Shown here: positions 20,685 through 28,807 of the stretch, piece after piece
Position numbering within the stretch: the stretch's first letter is position 1
How the letters are laid out: the number at the start of each line of letters is the position of its first letter
NCBI RefSeq assembly: GCF_022430525.1
Contig: NZ_CP092519.1
Span: forward strand, 1,428,454-1,492,453
Reading direction: 5' to 3'
Source of the DNA: Cetobacterium somerae
GTDB lineage: Bacteria > Fusobacteriota > Fusobacteriia > Fusobacteriales > Fusobacteriaceae
DNA: 64,000 bases
The notes under the pieces: model-generated
The model's database searches: none
What the model saw: only the letters and a program-made list of their open reading frames with translations
Told to the model about the DNA's origin: nothing
Program-made: the position numbers and the translations under genes

Positions 20685-21874
20685 TCTATTCTATTGTATT
20701 CTTCTAATGCTCTTCTTAAAATTATCATTGAATTTTCTATATCATCAACACTTGTACAGAAAGAAAATCTCACTTCATTCTCTCCCTTTCCTTCACTTTG
20801 ATAAAATCCAGGACCTGGAGCTAATAACAGTGTTTGATTCTCATATGAGTAATCTGTTAATAACCATTTCGCGAATTTTTCTGCATTATCTATTGGTAAT
20901 TTTGCAAAAGCATAAAATGCTCCATGAGGTTTATAACATACCACTCCTGGTATTCTATTTAAATATGAAAACAATAAATCTCTTCTATTCTGATATTTTA
21001 TTCTTACATCTTCTAAATAGTTATCCATTGTATTTATTAAATTCGATGCTGCATGTTGTTCAATTGTTGAAACACAAAGTCTAGCTTGGCTAAATTTCAT
21101 TATACAACTCATTAGCTCTTTATTTTTACTAGCTATTAAACCTATTCTTGCTCCACACGCACTATAATGTTTAGATATACTATCTACTAGTATTACTCTA
21201 TCTTTCACATCATCTAATTGCATAAAAGATGTATAAGGAATGTCATCATAAACAAATTGTCTGTATACCTCATCCGCTATTATATATATATCTTTTTCCT
21301 TAGCTATTTGTGCTATCATTTCTATCTCATCTTTTGTATAAACAGTTCCTGTTGGATTAACTGGATTTGATAACATTATAGCTCTTGTTTTGTCTGTTAT
21401 CAAAGACTCAATTTTTTCCTTTGATGGTAAATGGAAACTAGTTTCTATTGTTGTTTCAATAGGTACTACCTCTGCCCCTGCAAACTGGCAAAAACTTGTA
21501 TAGTTTGAATAAAAAGGCTCTGGTATTAATATATTATCTCCCTCATTACATATAGCCATTAAGACAAACATAATAGCCTCACTACCACCTTGAGTTATTA
21601 ATAAATCCTCTTCTTTTACATTAATTCCCATCTTTTGGTAGCTTTTAGCAAAACTTTCCAATAATTGTGGTATTCCTTGTGAATGAGAGTATTTAACTAT
21701 TTTCTCTTTATAGTTATGTAATCCTTCAAAAAATGAATCTGGTGTCACTACATTTGGTTGTCCTATATTTAATTTATAAACTTTTATTCCCTTTGCTTCT
21801 GCTGCATCGGCCAGAGGAATCAACTTTCTTATTGGTGAAAAATTCATTTCTAATGCTCTTTTTGATAATTTCAT
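20678..21874 (-). CDS. Class I/II PLP-dependent aminotransferase (aspartate aminotransferase fold type I)
   Basis: 398 residues. The start was taken at 21874 because TAGGAGG lies just upstream and MKLSKRALEMNFSPIRKL is a typical N-terminus; an upstream extension to 21964 reaches into the promoter and was rejected. Motifs seen are NIGQPNV, TQGGSEAIM, NPVNPTGTVY, IADEVYRQF and the PLP Lys in SISKHYSACGARIGLI, plus a C-terminal Arg segment EVRFSFCTS. The amino donor is not determinable; relatives include aspartate and aromatic aminotransferases. It is a single-gene unit with its own promoter. Confidence 0.9.
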   Translation of the reverse strand: MKLSKRALEMNFSPIRKLIPLADAAEAKGIKVYKLNIGQPNVVTPDSFFEGLHNYKEKIVKYSHSQGIPQLLESFAKSYQKMGINVKEEDLLITQGGSEAIMFVLMAICNEGDNILIPEPFYSNYTSFCQFAGAEVVPIETTIETSFHLPSKEKIESLITDKTRAIMLSNPVNPTGTVYTKDEIEMIAQIAKEKDIYIIADEVYRQFVYDDIPYTSFMQLDDVKDRVILVDSISKHYSACGARIGLIASKNKELMSCIMKFSQARLCVSTIEQHAASNLINTMDNYLEDVRIKYQNRRDLLFSYLNRIPGVVCYKPHGAFYAFAKLPIDNAEKFAKWLLTDYSYENQTLLLAPGPGFYQSEGKGENEVRFSFCTSVDDIENSMIILRRALEEYNRIER

Positions 21875-21935
21875 TTTGTTCCTCCTAGCTTTATATTTGT
21901 ATATTATTTTAAAAATTTTTTTTAATTTTCTAAAT

Positions 21936-21964
21936 ATGATACGATATTTTTTAAATAAAGTCAA
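21936..21964 (-). promoter_or_regulatory. Promoter for the aminotransferase gene
   Basis: On the - strand: TTGACT (21964-21959), a 17-base spacer, TATCAT (21941-21936). Confidence 0.7.
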
Positions 21965-21974
21965 CTATTCCTTT

Positions 21975-22004
21975 ATAAAAAAGAAGCAGAATTAATCTGC
22001 TTCA
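21975..22004 (-). terminator. Intrinsic terminator of the pyr operon
   Basis: On the - strand GAAGCAGA pairs with TCTGCTTC and is followed by six Ts, just after the pyrE stop. Confidence 0.9.
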
Positions 22005-22017
22005 CATCTCTTATCTA

Positions 22018-22641
22018 TTATTTTCCCCAAGTATCAGGAGTTTTATTCCACTTTAAAGCTATTTCAGCTTCTTCTGAATCTATATAGTTCTCCTCTGTTG
22101 CAACATTAATTAATGAAGCGAAGTTTGAAAGTGTAACCCAAGGAATATGGTCTTGTTCAAAATTCTTATATGCTTTTTCAAACTCATATGAGAATATTGC
22201 TAATACTTCAACATCAATAGCTCCTGCTTCTCTTGCAGCTGCTACAGCCTTTATCGAGCTTCCTCCTGTTGATATTAAGTCTTCTATTATTATTACTTTT
22301 TTCCCTTCAAATTCAGCTCCTTCAATTTGTCTTCCTGCACCATGAGCCTTCTTTTCTCCTCTAATATAAGCCATTGGTACATTCATCTCTTGAGCTATAA
22401 ATGCTGCCCATGGAATTCCTGCTGTTGCTGTTCCTGCTACAATATCAAAGTCTTTTTCTTTTAAAACTTCTATAAAAGCATCTACTACAACTTGTCTCTC
22501 TTTAGGGAATCCTATCATTTTTCTATTGTCACAATAGATTGGACTTTTTATTCCTGATACAAAAGTAAATGGATCCTTTACACTCAATCTAACTGCCTCT
22601 GTTCCTAATAATGATTTTGCTATATTTTTTTCTCTAGACAT
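22018..22641 (-). CDS. pyrE: Orotate phosphoribosyltransferase
   Basis: It converts orotate and PRPP to OMP, the fifth step of UMP synthesis. The 207-residue protein has the PRPP-binding loop VIIIEDLISTGGSSIKA (about residues 116-132) and the flexible-loop region YIRGEKKAHGAGRQIEG. The ATG overlaps the end of pyrC by 8 bases, indicating coupled translation. It is the last gene of pyrBKDFCE and is followed by an intrinsic terminator. Confidence 0.96.
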   Translation of the reverse strand: MSREKNIAKSLLGTEAVRLSVKDPFTFVSGIKSPIYCDNRKMIGFPKERQVVVDAFIEVLKEKDFDIVAGTATAGIPWAAFIAQEMNVPMAYIRGEKKAHGAGRQIEGAEFEGKKVIIIEDLISTGGSSIKAVAAAREAGAIDVEVLAIFSYEFEKAYKNFEQDHIPWVTLSNFASLINVATEENYIDSEEAEIALKWNKTPDTWGK

Positions 22642-23839
22642 TTTTATAATTCACTCCTTCTCCAATTTTTTCTATAAAATTTTTACCATCATAAACAATA
22701 TGACCTCTTACCATAGTTAATAGTACTTTTCCCCCTCCTACTATCCCACTATAAGGTGTCCATCCACATTTTGAGATTACATCTTCATTTTTTATAATCT
22801 CTTTATTATTTAAATCTACTACAACTAAATCTGCATCATACCCAACTTCTATCTTTCCTTTTCCAGCAATCCCAAATATTTTAGCTGGATTTTCTGACAT
22901 AACTTTCTGTAAAGTTTTCATGTCTATTTTTTTATTTAATTCTTTTAACATCATCTCTAAAGAATTCTCCACCCCTGGTATTCCATATGTTGTTTTAGAA
23001 TTTTTTTCCTCTAAAGTATGTGGTGCATGATCAGTTCCTATTGTATCAATAGTCCCATCCTCTATTCCTAACCAAAGAGCATCATTATCCTCTTTGCTTT
23101 TTAGCTCTGGTTTCATTATAAGTAATGAGTTTGCCATACTTGAATCTAAAAATAAGTGGTGTGGTGCTACTTCTCCATATATTTTTAATCCCTCTTTTTT
23201 TGCAGCTCTTAACTTTTCTACCTCACTCTTTTTAGAAAGATGACATAAATATAGTGGTTTTCTAAATTTTCTAGCTAAATCTATAGCTTTATCTACCATC
23301 TCTTCCTCTGCATGAACTGATATTATTTTAGATTCTTTAAATAAATTTTCTAAAACTTTCTCCTCTTCAACTAACATATCACCTGTTGACATATTCAGAA
23401 ATATTTTAGTTGAAGCTACTCTATCTCTTACCTTTTTTATCTCTTCACTATTATCTAATTTACTTCCCCCAAAGTGAAATCCATAATCTACATAACTTCT
23501 ATTTTTAGAATTGCTCTCTTTAGCATCTAAAATCTCTTTTGTTGTTGTATTTGGAACTGTGTTTGGCATATCTATAAATGTTGTTACTCCACCCTTAGCA
23601 CATGCTTTACTTCCTGTTTCAAAATCCTCTTTATAAGATAATCCTGGATCTCTCATATGAGTATGCACATCTATTACTCCAGGTAAAACCCAGTTTCCAT
23701 CCATATCTACAATTTCATCTATGTCTAACTCTTCTACTTCTGAGCATCTATATATTTTAACAATCTTTCCTTTTTCTACTAAAATATCCTTTATATCTTC
23801 TTCTCCATGATATAAAACTCTACAGTTTTTTAGCAACAT
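22634..23839 (-). CDS. pyrC: Dihydroorotase
   Basis: A zinc amidohydrolase that cyclises carbamoyl aspartate to dihydroorotate. The 401 residues match the class I (Bacillus-type) enzyme rather than the shorter E. coli type. DVHTHMRDPG (about residues 58-67) supplies the first metal ligands and substrate Arg; SVHAEEEM and HLSKKSEV contain further metal-binding His residues, and GTDHAPHT (about 268-275) has the catalytic Asp. It overlaps pyrF by 10 bases and pyrE by 8 bases in the operon. Confidence 0.95.
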   Translation of the reverse strand: MLLKNCRVLYHGEEDIKDILVEKGKIVKIYRCSEVEELDIDEIVDMDGNWVLPGVIDVHTHMRDPGLSYKEDFETGSKACAKGGVTTFIDMPNTVPNTTTKEILDAKESNSKNRSYVDYGFHFGGSKLDNSEEIKKVRDRVASTKIFLNMSTGDMLVEEEKVLENLFKESKIISVHAEEEMVDKAIDLARKFRKPLYLCHLSKKSEVEKLRAAKKEGLKIYGEVAPHHLFLDSSMANSLLIMKPELKSKEDNDALWLGIEDGTIDTIGTDHAPHTLEEKNSKTTYGIPGVENSLEMMLKELNKKIDMKTLQKVMSENPAKIFGIAGKGKIEVGYDADLVVVDLNNKEIIKNEDVISKCGWTPYSGIVGGGKVLLTMVRGHIVYDGKNFIEKIGEGVNYKNV

Positions 23840-24558
23840 AGACTTCCCTCTTTTACTCCCTCCTCTATTTCAGCTAATACTTTTTTAGCTGCTTCTACAG
23901 GATTCTCATTTTTAGTTACTGGTCTTCCTACAACTAGATAATCACATCCATTTAGTATTGCATCTTTAGGAGTCATTATTCTCTCTTGATCATTAGCAAC
24001 TGACCATTTAGGTCTTACTCCAGGACATACTGTTTTAAAGTTTTCTCCACATAGTTCTTTAATAGCTTTTGCTTCCCACGGCGAACATACAATTCCATCC
24101 ATTCCAGCTTCTTTTGTTAATTTAGCTAAATTTAAAGCTAACTCTTTTAATGTTAATTCACTTTTAAAAGTCTCTTTTAATCCCTCTTCTGAAAAACTTG
24201 TTAAAATTGTTACAGCAATTGATAGTATTTCCGGATTTACCTCTTTTACTCTTTTTGCAACTGATTCCATCATAGCTCTTCCACCACTTGCATGCACATT
24301 AAACATAAATACATCTTGTTTAGCTGCAAATAATGATGCCATTGTTGTTGTATTTGGAATATCATGGAATTTTAAATCTAAAAATACTTTTTTACCTTTT
24401 TGAGTAAGATATTCTACCATCTCTCCCTTTGAGTTTAAAAATAGCTCTAATCCCACTTTATAAAAAGAAACTGTTTCTCCTAAAATTTCAACTATATTCT
24501 TAGCATCCTCCATATTTGAATAATCCAATGCTATTATTAATCTATCTTTAATATTCAT
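23830..24558 (-). CDS. pyrF: Orotidine 5'-phosphate decarboxylase
   Basis: It decarboxylates OMP to UMP, the last step of the pathway. The 242-residue TIM barrel begins with LIIALDYSN and carries the catalytic charged network FLDLKFHDIPNTT (Asp-Lys-Asp, about residues 59-71). PGVRPKW and the phosphate-gripping VVGRPVT follow near the C-terminus. A GGAGG SD lies before ATG. It is followed by overlapping pyrC. Confidence 0.95.
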   Translation of the reverse strand: MNIKDRLIIALDYSNMEDAKNIVEILGETVSFYKVGLELFLNSKGEMVEYLTQKGKKVFLDLKFHDIPNTTTMASLFAAKQDVFMFNVHASGGRAMMESVAKRVKEVNPEILSIAVTILTSFSEEGLKETFKSELTLKELALNLAKLTKEAGMDGIVCSPWEAKAIKELCGENFKTVCPGVRPKWSVANDQERIMTPKDAILNGCDYLVVGRPVTKNENPVEAAKKVLAEIEEGVKEGSLCC

Positions 24559-24581
24559 TTTTCCTCCGTTATTTTTATCTA

Positions 24582-25499
24582 TTAGTTGTGTGCTGCTCCT
24601 ACAATCTCTTGTATATTTTCTAATCCATTCTCTTCACAAAATTTTTCTAATCCATCTTTTATCTCAACTGGTAAAATTGGATTTGAGAATAATCCTGTTC
24701 CTAATGAAACCATTGTTGCTCCTGCCATCATAAATTCTATTGCATCCTCAGTAGAAGAAATTCCTCCCATTCCAACTATTGGTATATTTACATTTTTATA
24801 TACTTGATATACCATTCTTAAGGCTACTGGTTTTACTGCAGGTCCTGAGAACCCACCAAAAGTATTTCCTAATACAGGTTTCCTCTTTTTAATATCTATT
24901 GCCATTCCTAGTAAAGTATTTATTAAAGATACCGCATCTGCACCATTCTCTTCTACAACTTTTGCTATATGAACTATATCCGTTACATTAGGTGATAGCT
25001 TTACAATCAAAGGTTTTGTTGTTACTTCTCTAACAGCCTTTGTTACAGCTCCAGCTACTTCTGGCTTAGCACCAAATGCCATTCCTCCATCTTTTACATT
25101 TGGACATGATATATTTAATTCTATCATATCAACTTCTGGAATATTTTCTACTCTTTTAGCTATTTCAACATACTCCTCTATTACTTTTCCATTTATGTTA
25201 ACGATTATTGGAGACTCAATTCCTGATGATTTTATATTTTTTACAATTACATTTTCAAAGTAATCAATCCCTGGATTTTCAAGTCCAACACAGTTTAGCA
25301 TTCCTCCTGGAGTCTCTGCTATTCTAGTTCCATAGTTACCATCTCTAGGTTCCATTGTTATTCCTTTTACTACAATTCCTCCCAAAACATTTGGATCAAA
25401 ATAATCCTTATACTCTAATCCAAAACCAAAACATCCTGATGATGTTACCATTGGATTTTTAAATTCTTTTCCTAAAAAATTTGTTTTTAATCTATTCAT
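24582..25499 (-). CDS. pyrD: Dihydroorotate dehydrogenase B, catalytic subunit
   Basis: An FMN enzyme oxidising dihydroorotate to orotate, working with PyrK to pass electrons to NAD+. 305 residues; ATG 25499 is preferred since AAGGGAG lies 8 bases upstream, over a GTG at 25523 that overlaps pyrK. TSSGCFGFG, NCVGLENPG, the class 1 active-site segment ELNISCPNVKDGG (catalytic Cys, about residues 130-142) and GMGGISSTEDA are present. Type 1B is supported by the adjacent pyrK. Confidence 0.95.
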   Translation of the reverse strand: MNRLKTNFLGKEFKNPMVTSSGCFGFGLEYKDYFDPNVLGGIVVKGITMEPRDGNYGTRIAETPGGMLNCVGLENPGIDYFENVIVKNIKSSGIESPIIVNINGKVIEEYVEIAKRVENIPEVDMIELNISCPNVKDGGMAFGAKPEVAGAVTKAVREVTTKPLIVKLSPNVTDIVHIAKVVEENGADAVSLINTLLGMAIDIKKRKPVLGNTFGGFSGPAVKPVALRMVYQVYKNVNIPIVGMGGISSTEDAIEFMMAGATMVSLGTGLFSNPILPVEIKDGLEKFCEENGLENIQEIVGAAHN

Positions 25500-25512
25500 C
25501 TTTTCCACTCCC

Positions 25513-26316
25513 TTAGTTTCCACAGCTACACCCTGTATTTTCTTTAGGATTTACATCCACTATTATTTTTGAATCAAAAACCGGTCCATCATGACAAACT
25601 TTTTTCATCCCATCTAATGTTTTTATTGAACATCCAACACATGCTTTAACTCCACATGCCATTCTTTCTTCTAAAGATACTTCACAAAACACATCTGCTT
25701 TTAGCGTTGTTTCTGCTACTGCTTCCATCATTTTATGAGGTCCACAAGTTTGAACCATATCTATCTTTTCATCAGATAAAACTCTACTTAAAACAGATAT
25801 TACATTTCCTTTTTCTCCTAAAGAACCATCATCTGTTGTTATATATGTTTTTATTCCATCTAAATTTAAATTTTCTAATATATTTAAAGCTTCTTTCCCT
25901 CTTCCGCCAGCTATAAATATAACTTCATTTTCTTTTTTTAACTCATCTATTAGTAGCTTTGTTGGAGCGATTCCCATTCCTCCACCAACAACAACACACT
26001 TTTTATTTTTTACTTCTGTTGTAAATCCTCTTCCTAAAGGTCCTTGAATATTTAAAATTTCTCCAACTTCAAGTGTAGCAAACTCCTTTGTCCCTCCACC
26101 TTTTACTTCATAATAAAACTCTAAAATATTTTTATCTTTATCTACATAATGAAGACTGATTGGTCTTCTTAAAATTCTTATTTCATTTTTTAATTTTAAC
26201 ATAAAAAACTGCCCAGCTTTTGAATATTGAGAAGCCTTCTCAGATTCTATTTTCATTAAGTAGTAGTCTTCTCCAACTTTATAATTTTCTAATACTTTAC
26301 AATCCTCTAAAAACAT
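25513..26316 (-). CDS. pyrK: Dihydroorotate dehydrogenase B, electron transfer subunit
   Basis: 267 residues. It holds FAD and a [2Fe-2S] cluster and moves electrons from PyrD to NAD+. The FAD-binding LRRPISLHYV (about residues 53-62), NAD-binding GGGMGIAPTKLL (about 112-123), and the cluster ligands CEVSLEERMACGVKACVGC with a later CHDGPVF are all visible. It sits between pyrB and pyrD, as expected for a 1B-type system. Confidence 0.95.
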   Translation of the reverse strand: MFLEDCKVLENYKVGEDYYLMKIESEKASQYSKAGQFFMLKLKNEIRILRRPISLHYVDKDKNILEFYYEVKGGGTKEFATLEVGEILNIQGPLGRGFTTEVKNKKCVVVGGGMGIAPTKLLIDELKKENEVIFIAGGRGKEALNILENLNLDGIKTYITTDDGSLGEKGNVISVLSRVLSDEKIDMVQTCGPHKMMEAVAETTLKADVFCEVSLEERMACGVKACVGCSIKTLDGMKKVCHDGPVFDSKIIVDVNPKENTGCSCGN

Positions 26317-26346
26317 TTTTTCCTCCCAAATCTATCTTAAAATATT

Positions 26347-27411
26347 TTATTTTTTTATATCTCTATTACAGTAATAACAATATTCATGTTCTTTATCTAA
26401 AACATATTTGTTTTCTGTTTCCTCAAACTTTGTGATACATTTTTCATTACTACAAATAATTTCAGTTGATTTTCTAATATCTTTTTCTAGCCTCTCATAC
26501 TTTAATGTTTCTATTAATCCTAAAGCTATTGAAAAAATCGCTTCTCTTGTTGGAACTCCATTTGCTGCTTGCTCAAAATATTTAGCGTGTTTTGTTTCAT
26601 CCAAATCTATTTTTATTTCATCTACTCTAGGCAACGGATGTAAAATTATCATATCTTCTTTACATTTACCTACAATACTTTCTTTATCTATAATATAAAC
26701 TCCAGCTACTTTTTCATAATCTTCTTGATTATCAAATCTTTCCTTTTGAATTCTTGTCATATATAATACATCTATCTCTTTTAATACATCTTTATAATCA
26801 TTTAATATATGATATTTTATATTTTTTTTCTCAAGCTCTCTTGCAATATACTCTGGTATTTGGATTACTTCTGGTGCTATAAAGTAAAACTCACAGTTGA
26901 ACATCTCTAATGCTTTTGTTAATGAATGAACTGTTCTTCCATATTTTAAATCCCCTACAAAAGCCACCTTTTTTCCTTCTATACTTCCAAATTCTTTTTC
27001 AATTGTATATAGATCTAAAAGGGTTTGGCTTGGATGCTCATTAGCTCCATCCCCTGCATTTATTACTGGCACTTTTGCTATATCTGCTGCAAAACGAGCC
27101 GCTCCATCTCTATTATGTCTCATAACAATTACATCCGAATAAGCTTCTGTCATCTTTATCGTATCTCTTAACGATTCCCCTTTTTTTAAAGAAGTAGCAT
27201 CTGGTGAATCAAATCCTAAAACTTTAGCTCCTAATCTATAAGCAGCTGATGTGAATGATAACCTTGTTCTTGTTGAAGGTTCGAAAAATAAGCTTCCAAC
27301 TATTTTATTTTTCAAAAGTTCTTCATTTTTTTTCTCTAACTCTTTTGCTACTCTTAAAACCTCTAAAATATCACCTTTTGTAAAATCTTTCATTGAAATA
27401 AAATCTCTCAT
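26347..27411 (-). CDS. pyrB: Aspartate carbamoyltransferase catalytic chain with a C-terminal PyrI-like zinc tail
   Basis: It makes carbamoyl aspartate from carbamoyl phosphate and aspartate. Residues 1 to about 305 are close in pattern to E. coli PyrB: FFEPSTRTRLSF (carbamoyl-phosphate loop), VMRHNRDGAAR, GANEHPSQTLLDL, VGDLKYGRTVHSL and HPLPRVDEI. A further tail of about 45 residues holds Cys320-x4-Cys325-x19-Cys345-x2-Cys348, the pattern of the PyrI zinc domain (C-x4-C-x~23-C-x2-C). No PyrI allosteric domain and no separate pyrI gene are present in the window. First gene of pyrBKDFCE, behind a translated-leader attenuator. Confidence 0.95.
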   Translation of the reverse strand: MRDFISMKDFTKGDILEVLRVAKELEKKNEELLKNKIVGSLFFEPSTRTRLSFTSAAYRLGAKVLGFDSPDATSLKKGESLRDTIKMTEAYSDVIVMRHNRDGAARFAADIAKVPVINAGDGANEHPSQTLLDLYTIEKEFGSIEGKKVAFVGDLKYGRTVHSLTKALEMFNCEFYFIAPEVIQIPEYIARELEKKNIKYHILNDYKDVLKEIDVLYMTRIQKERFDNQEDYEKVAGVYIIDKESIVGKCKEDMIILHPLPRVDEIKIDLDETKHAKYFEQAANGVPTREAIFSIALGLIETLKYERLEKDIRKSTEIICSNEKCITKFEETENKYVLDKEHEYCYYCNRDIKK

Positions 27412-27435
27412 TTTTCCTCCTTAATAATTTTAGTT

Positions 27436-27480
27436 AAAAAAAAAGGAATAGAAATTACAAATTAATGTAACTTCTATTCC
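27436..27480 (-). terminator. pyrB attenuator (intrinsic terminator inside the leader gene)
   Basis: On the - strand GGAATAGAAGTTAC pairs with GTAATTTCTATTCC (14 bp, one G-U) across an 8-base loop, followed by nine Ts. The leader reading frame covers the whole 5' arm and loop and stops at the first bases of the 3' arm. pyrB starts 25 bases beyond the T run. Confidence 0.93.
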
Positions 27481-27577
27481 ATATATTAAAATCAAAATTA
27501 AAAGATAAAAATAATGAAAATAGTATTTTTTTCTTTTTTTCTTTTTTTAATCCAAAAATACTTAACAACTTTTTCAC
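27455..27577 (-). CDS. pyrB leader peptide (PyrL-like, 40 residues)
   Basis: A short reading frame with GTG start at 27577 preceded by GGGAGGA at an 8-base distance. The peptide begins with V/M-KKLLSIFGL, then a Lys-rich run (KKEKKKK, residues 11-17), then a Phe/Leu/Asn/Ser stretch encoded almost wholly by U-rich codons, and ends NRSYINL with TAA in the attenuator hairpin. The layout equals that of the E. coli pyrBI leader: U-rich transcript where low UTP would pause RNA polymerase, and a ribosome that must be close behind to block hairpin formation. The function is inferred; the frame, SD and hairpin are directly visible. Confidence 0.85.
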   Translation of the reverse strand: MKKLLSIFGLKKEKKKKILFSLFLSFNFDFNIWNRSYINL

Positions 27578-27611
27578 TTTTTATCCTCCCTGCTTTTTTT
27601 ACGCTTTGAAA

Positions 27612-27640
27612 AGTATATCATACCTTTTTAAATTTGTAAA
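27612..27640 (-). promoter_or_regulatory. Promoter of the pyrBKDFCE operon
   Basis: On the - strand: TTTACA (27640-27635), 17-base spacer, TATACT (27617-27612). The -35 overlaps the last codons of the upstream cysteine desulfurase gene. Confidence 0.85.
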
Positions 27641-28755
27641 GCAATATTTTCCAGTGTAGATAAGGCAAATTCAATCTCTTCATCTGTATTAAAATATCCA
27701 AAAGAAAATCTTACTGTTCCTGTTTCATAAGTTCCAATAACTTTATGAGCTAATGGTGCACAATGAAATCCCGGTCTTACAAAAATACCAAATTCTTCAT
27801 CTAAAATTTGTGCTAAATCTCCGCTATCAACACCATCTATATTTAAACTTACTACAGGTCCTTGTTCTCCTGTTAAACTTTTATAAATTTTTATTTTTTC
27901 TATATCTTTTAATCCATCTATAAATCTTTTAGTTAATCGATTTTCATGTTCTCTTATTTCATCCAATCCTATCTCATTTATAAAGTCTATTCCAGCTCCT
28001 AAACTTATTACTCCTGGAGTATTTATAGTTCCGGCTTCTAAAAGTTCTGGCATCTCTTTTGGTTGTCTCGAAAGTTTTGAAAAACTTCCAGTTCCTCCTT
28101 CTAAAAGAGGTTCTATTTTTACATTATCTCTCAAGCAAATTGCACCTATTCCTTGTATTCCAAAAAGTGATTTATGTCCTGTTAAACACAATATAGATAT
28201 GTTGTGTTTTTCCATATCTATATACGAATACCCTGCACTCTGTGAAGCATCTAATATAAATAAAAGATTATGTTTTTTGCATATTTTTCCTATCTCTTCT
28301 ATATTTTGAATAGTACCATTTACATTAGATATATGATTGATTACAACTGCTTTTGTTTCTGAAGTAATATTTTTTTCAATTTCATCATATGTATTAACAA
28401 AAGTCAATTTTATATTTTTTTCATCTTGCATATAAAATAATGGTCTTAAAACAGAATTATGCTCAAAATTTGTTGTTATAACATGTGAATTTTGAGGAAT
28501 ACCACCCTTTATTGCAAAATTTAATGACTCTGTTGCATTAGCTGTAAATGCTATATTTAAACTATTTTTCACATTAAAAAACTTTGCTATTTTCTCTCTC
28601 ACTTCATATATTTTTCTTCCAGTTTCTACAGCTTTTCTATGCCCTGCTCTTCCTGGATTTGCATTATACTCTCTTACACCAATCTCTAAAGCTTTATAAA
28701 CTGCCTCTGGTTTTGGTGAACTTGTTGCTGAATTATCAAAATAATAGTTCTTCAT
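27628..28755 (-). CDS. Cysteine desulfurase family protein (class V aminotransferase fold)
   Basis: 375 residues, PLP-dependent. MKNYYFDNSATSSPKPEAV is the usual N-terminus of this group. FTANATESLNFAI, LDASQSAG, the PLP Lys in LTGHKSLFGIQGIGAI, EAGTINTPGV and the sulfur-accepting Cys in GFHCAPLAHK (about residues 332-341) are all present. Conserved TGTVRFSFGYFN near the end matches the selenocysteine lyase/cysteine desulfurase subgroup of Firmicutes. No Fe-S scaffold or tRNA-thiolation gene adjoins it, so the sulfur acceptor is unknown. It probably reads from the Na/Pi transporter side or from its own weak promoter. Confidence 0.88.
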   Translation of the reverse strand: MKNYYFDNSATSSPKPEAVYKALEIGVREYNANPGRAGHRKAVETGRKIYEVREKIAKFFNVKNSLNIAFTANATESLNFAIKGGIPQNSHVITTNFEHNSVLRPLFYMQDEKNIKLTFVNTYDEIEKNITSETKAVVINHISNVNGTIQNIEEIGKICKKHNLLFILDASQSAGYSYIDMEKHNISILCLTGHKSLFGIQGIGAICLRDNVKIEPLLEGGTGSFSKLSRQPKEMPELLEAGTINTPGVISLGAGIDFINEIGLDEIREHENRLTKRFIDGLKDIEKIKIYKSLTGEQGPVVSLNIDGVDSGDLAQILDEEFGIFVRPGFHCAPLAHKVIGTYETGTVRFSFGYFNTDEEIEFALSTLENIALQI

Positions 28756-28779
28756 ACTTTTCTCCTCTTAAAAAATAAT

Positions 28780-28804
28780 AAAGAGAGGATTTCTCCTCTC
28801 TTTT
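28780..28804 (-). terminator. Terminator after the Na/Pi cotransporter gene
   Basis: On the - strand AAGAGAGGA pairs with TCCTCTCTT around GAAA, followed by a T-rich tract. Confidence 0.8.
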
Positions 28805-28807
28805 ATC

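Noticed and set aside
20707-21084. 125-codon frame on the + strand
   Set aside because: Antisense to the aminotransferase gene, no SD, His/Leu-rich shadow composition.
27578-27612. UTP-dependent reiterative initiation as in E. coli pyrBI
   Set aside because: The expected start region reads A-rich rather than T-rich on the coding strand, so this second pyrBI mechanism is not supported.
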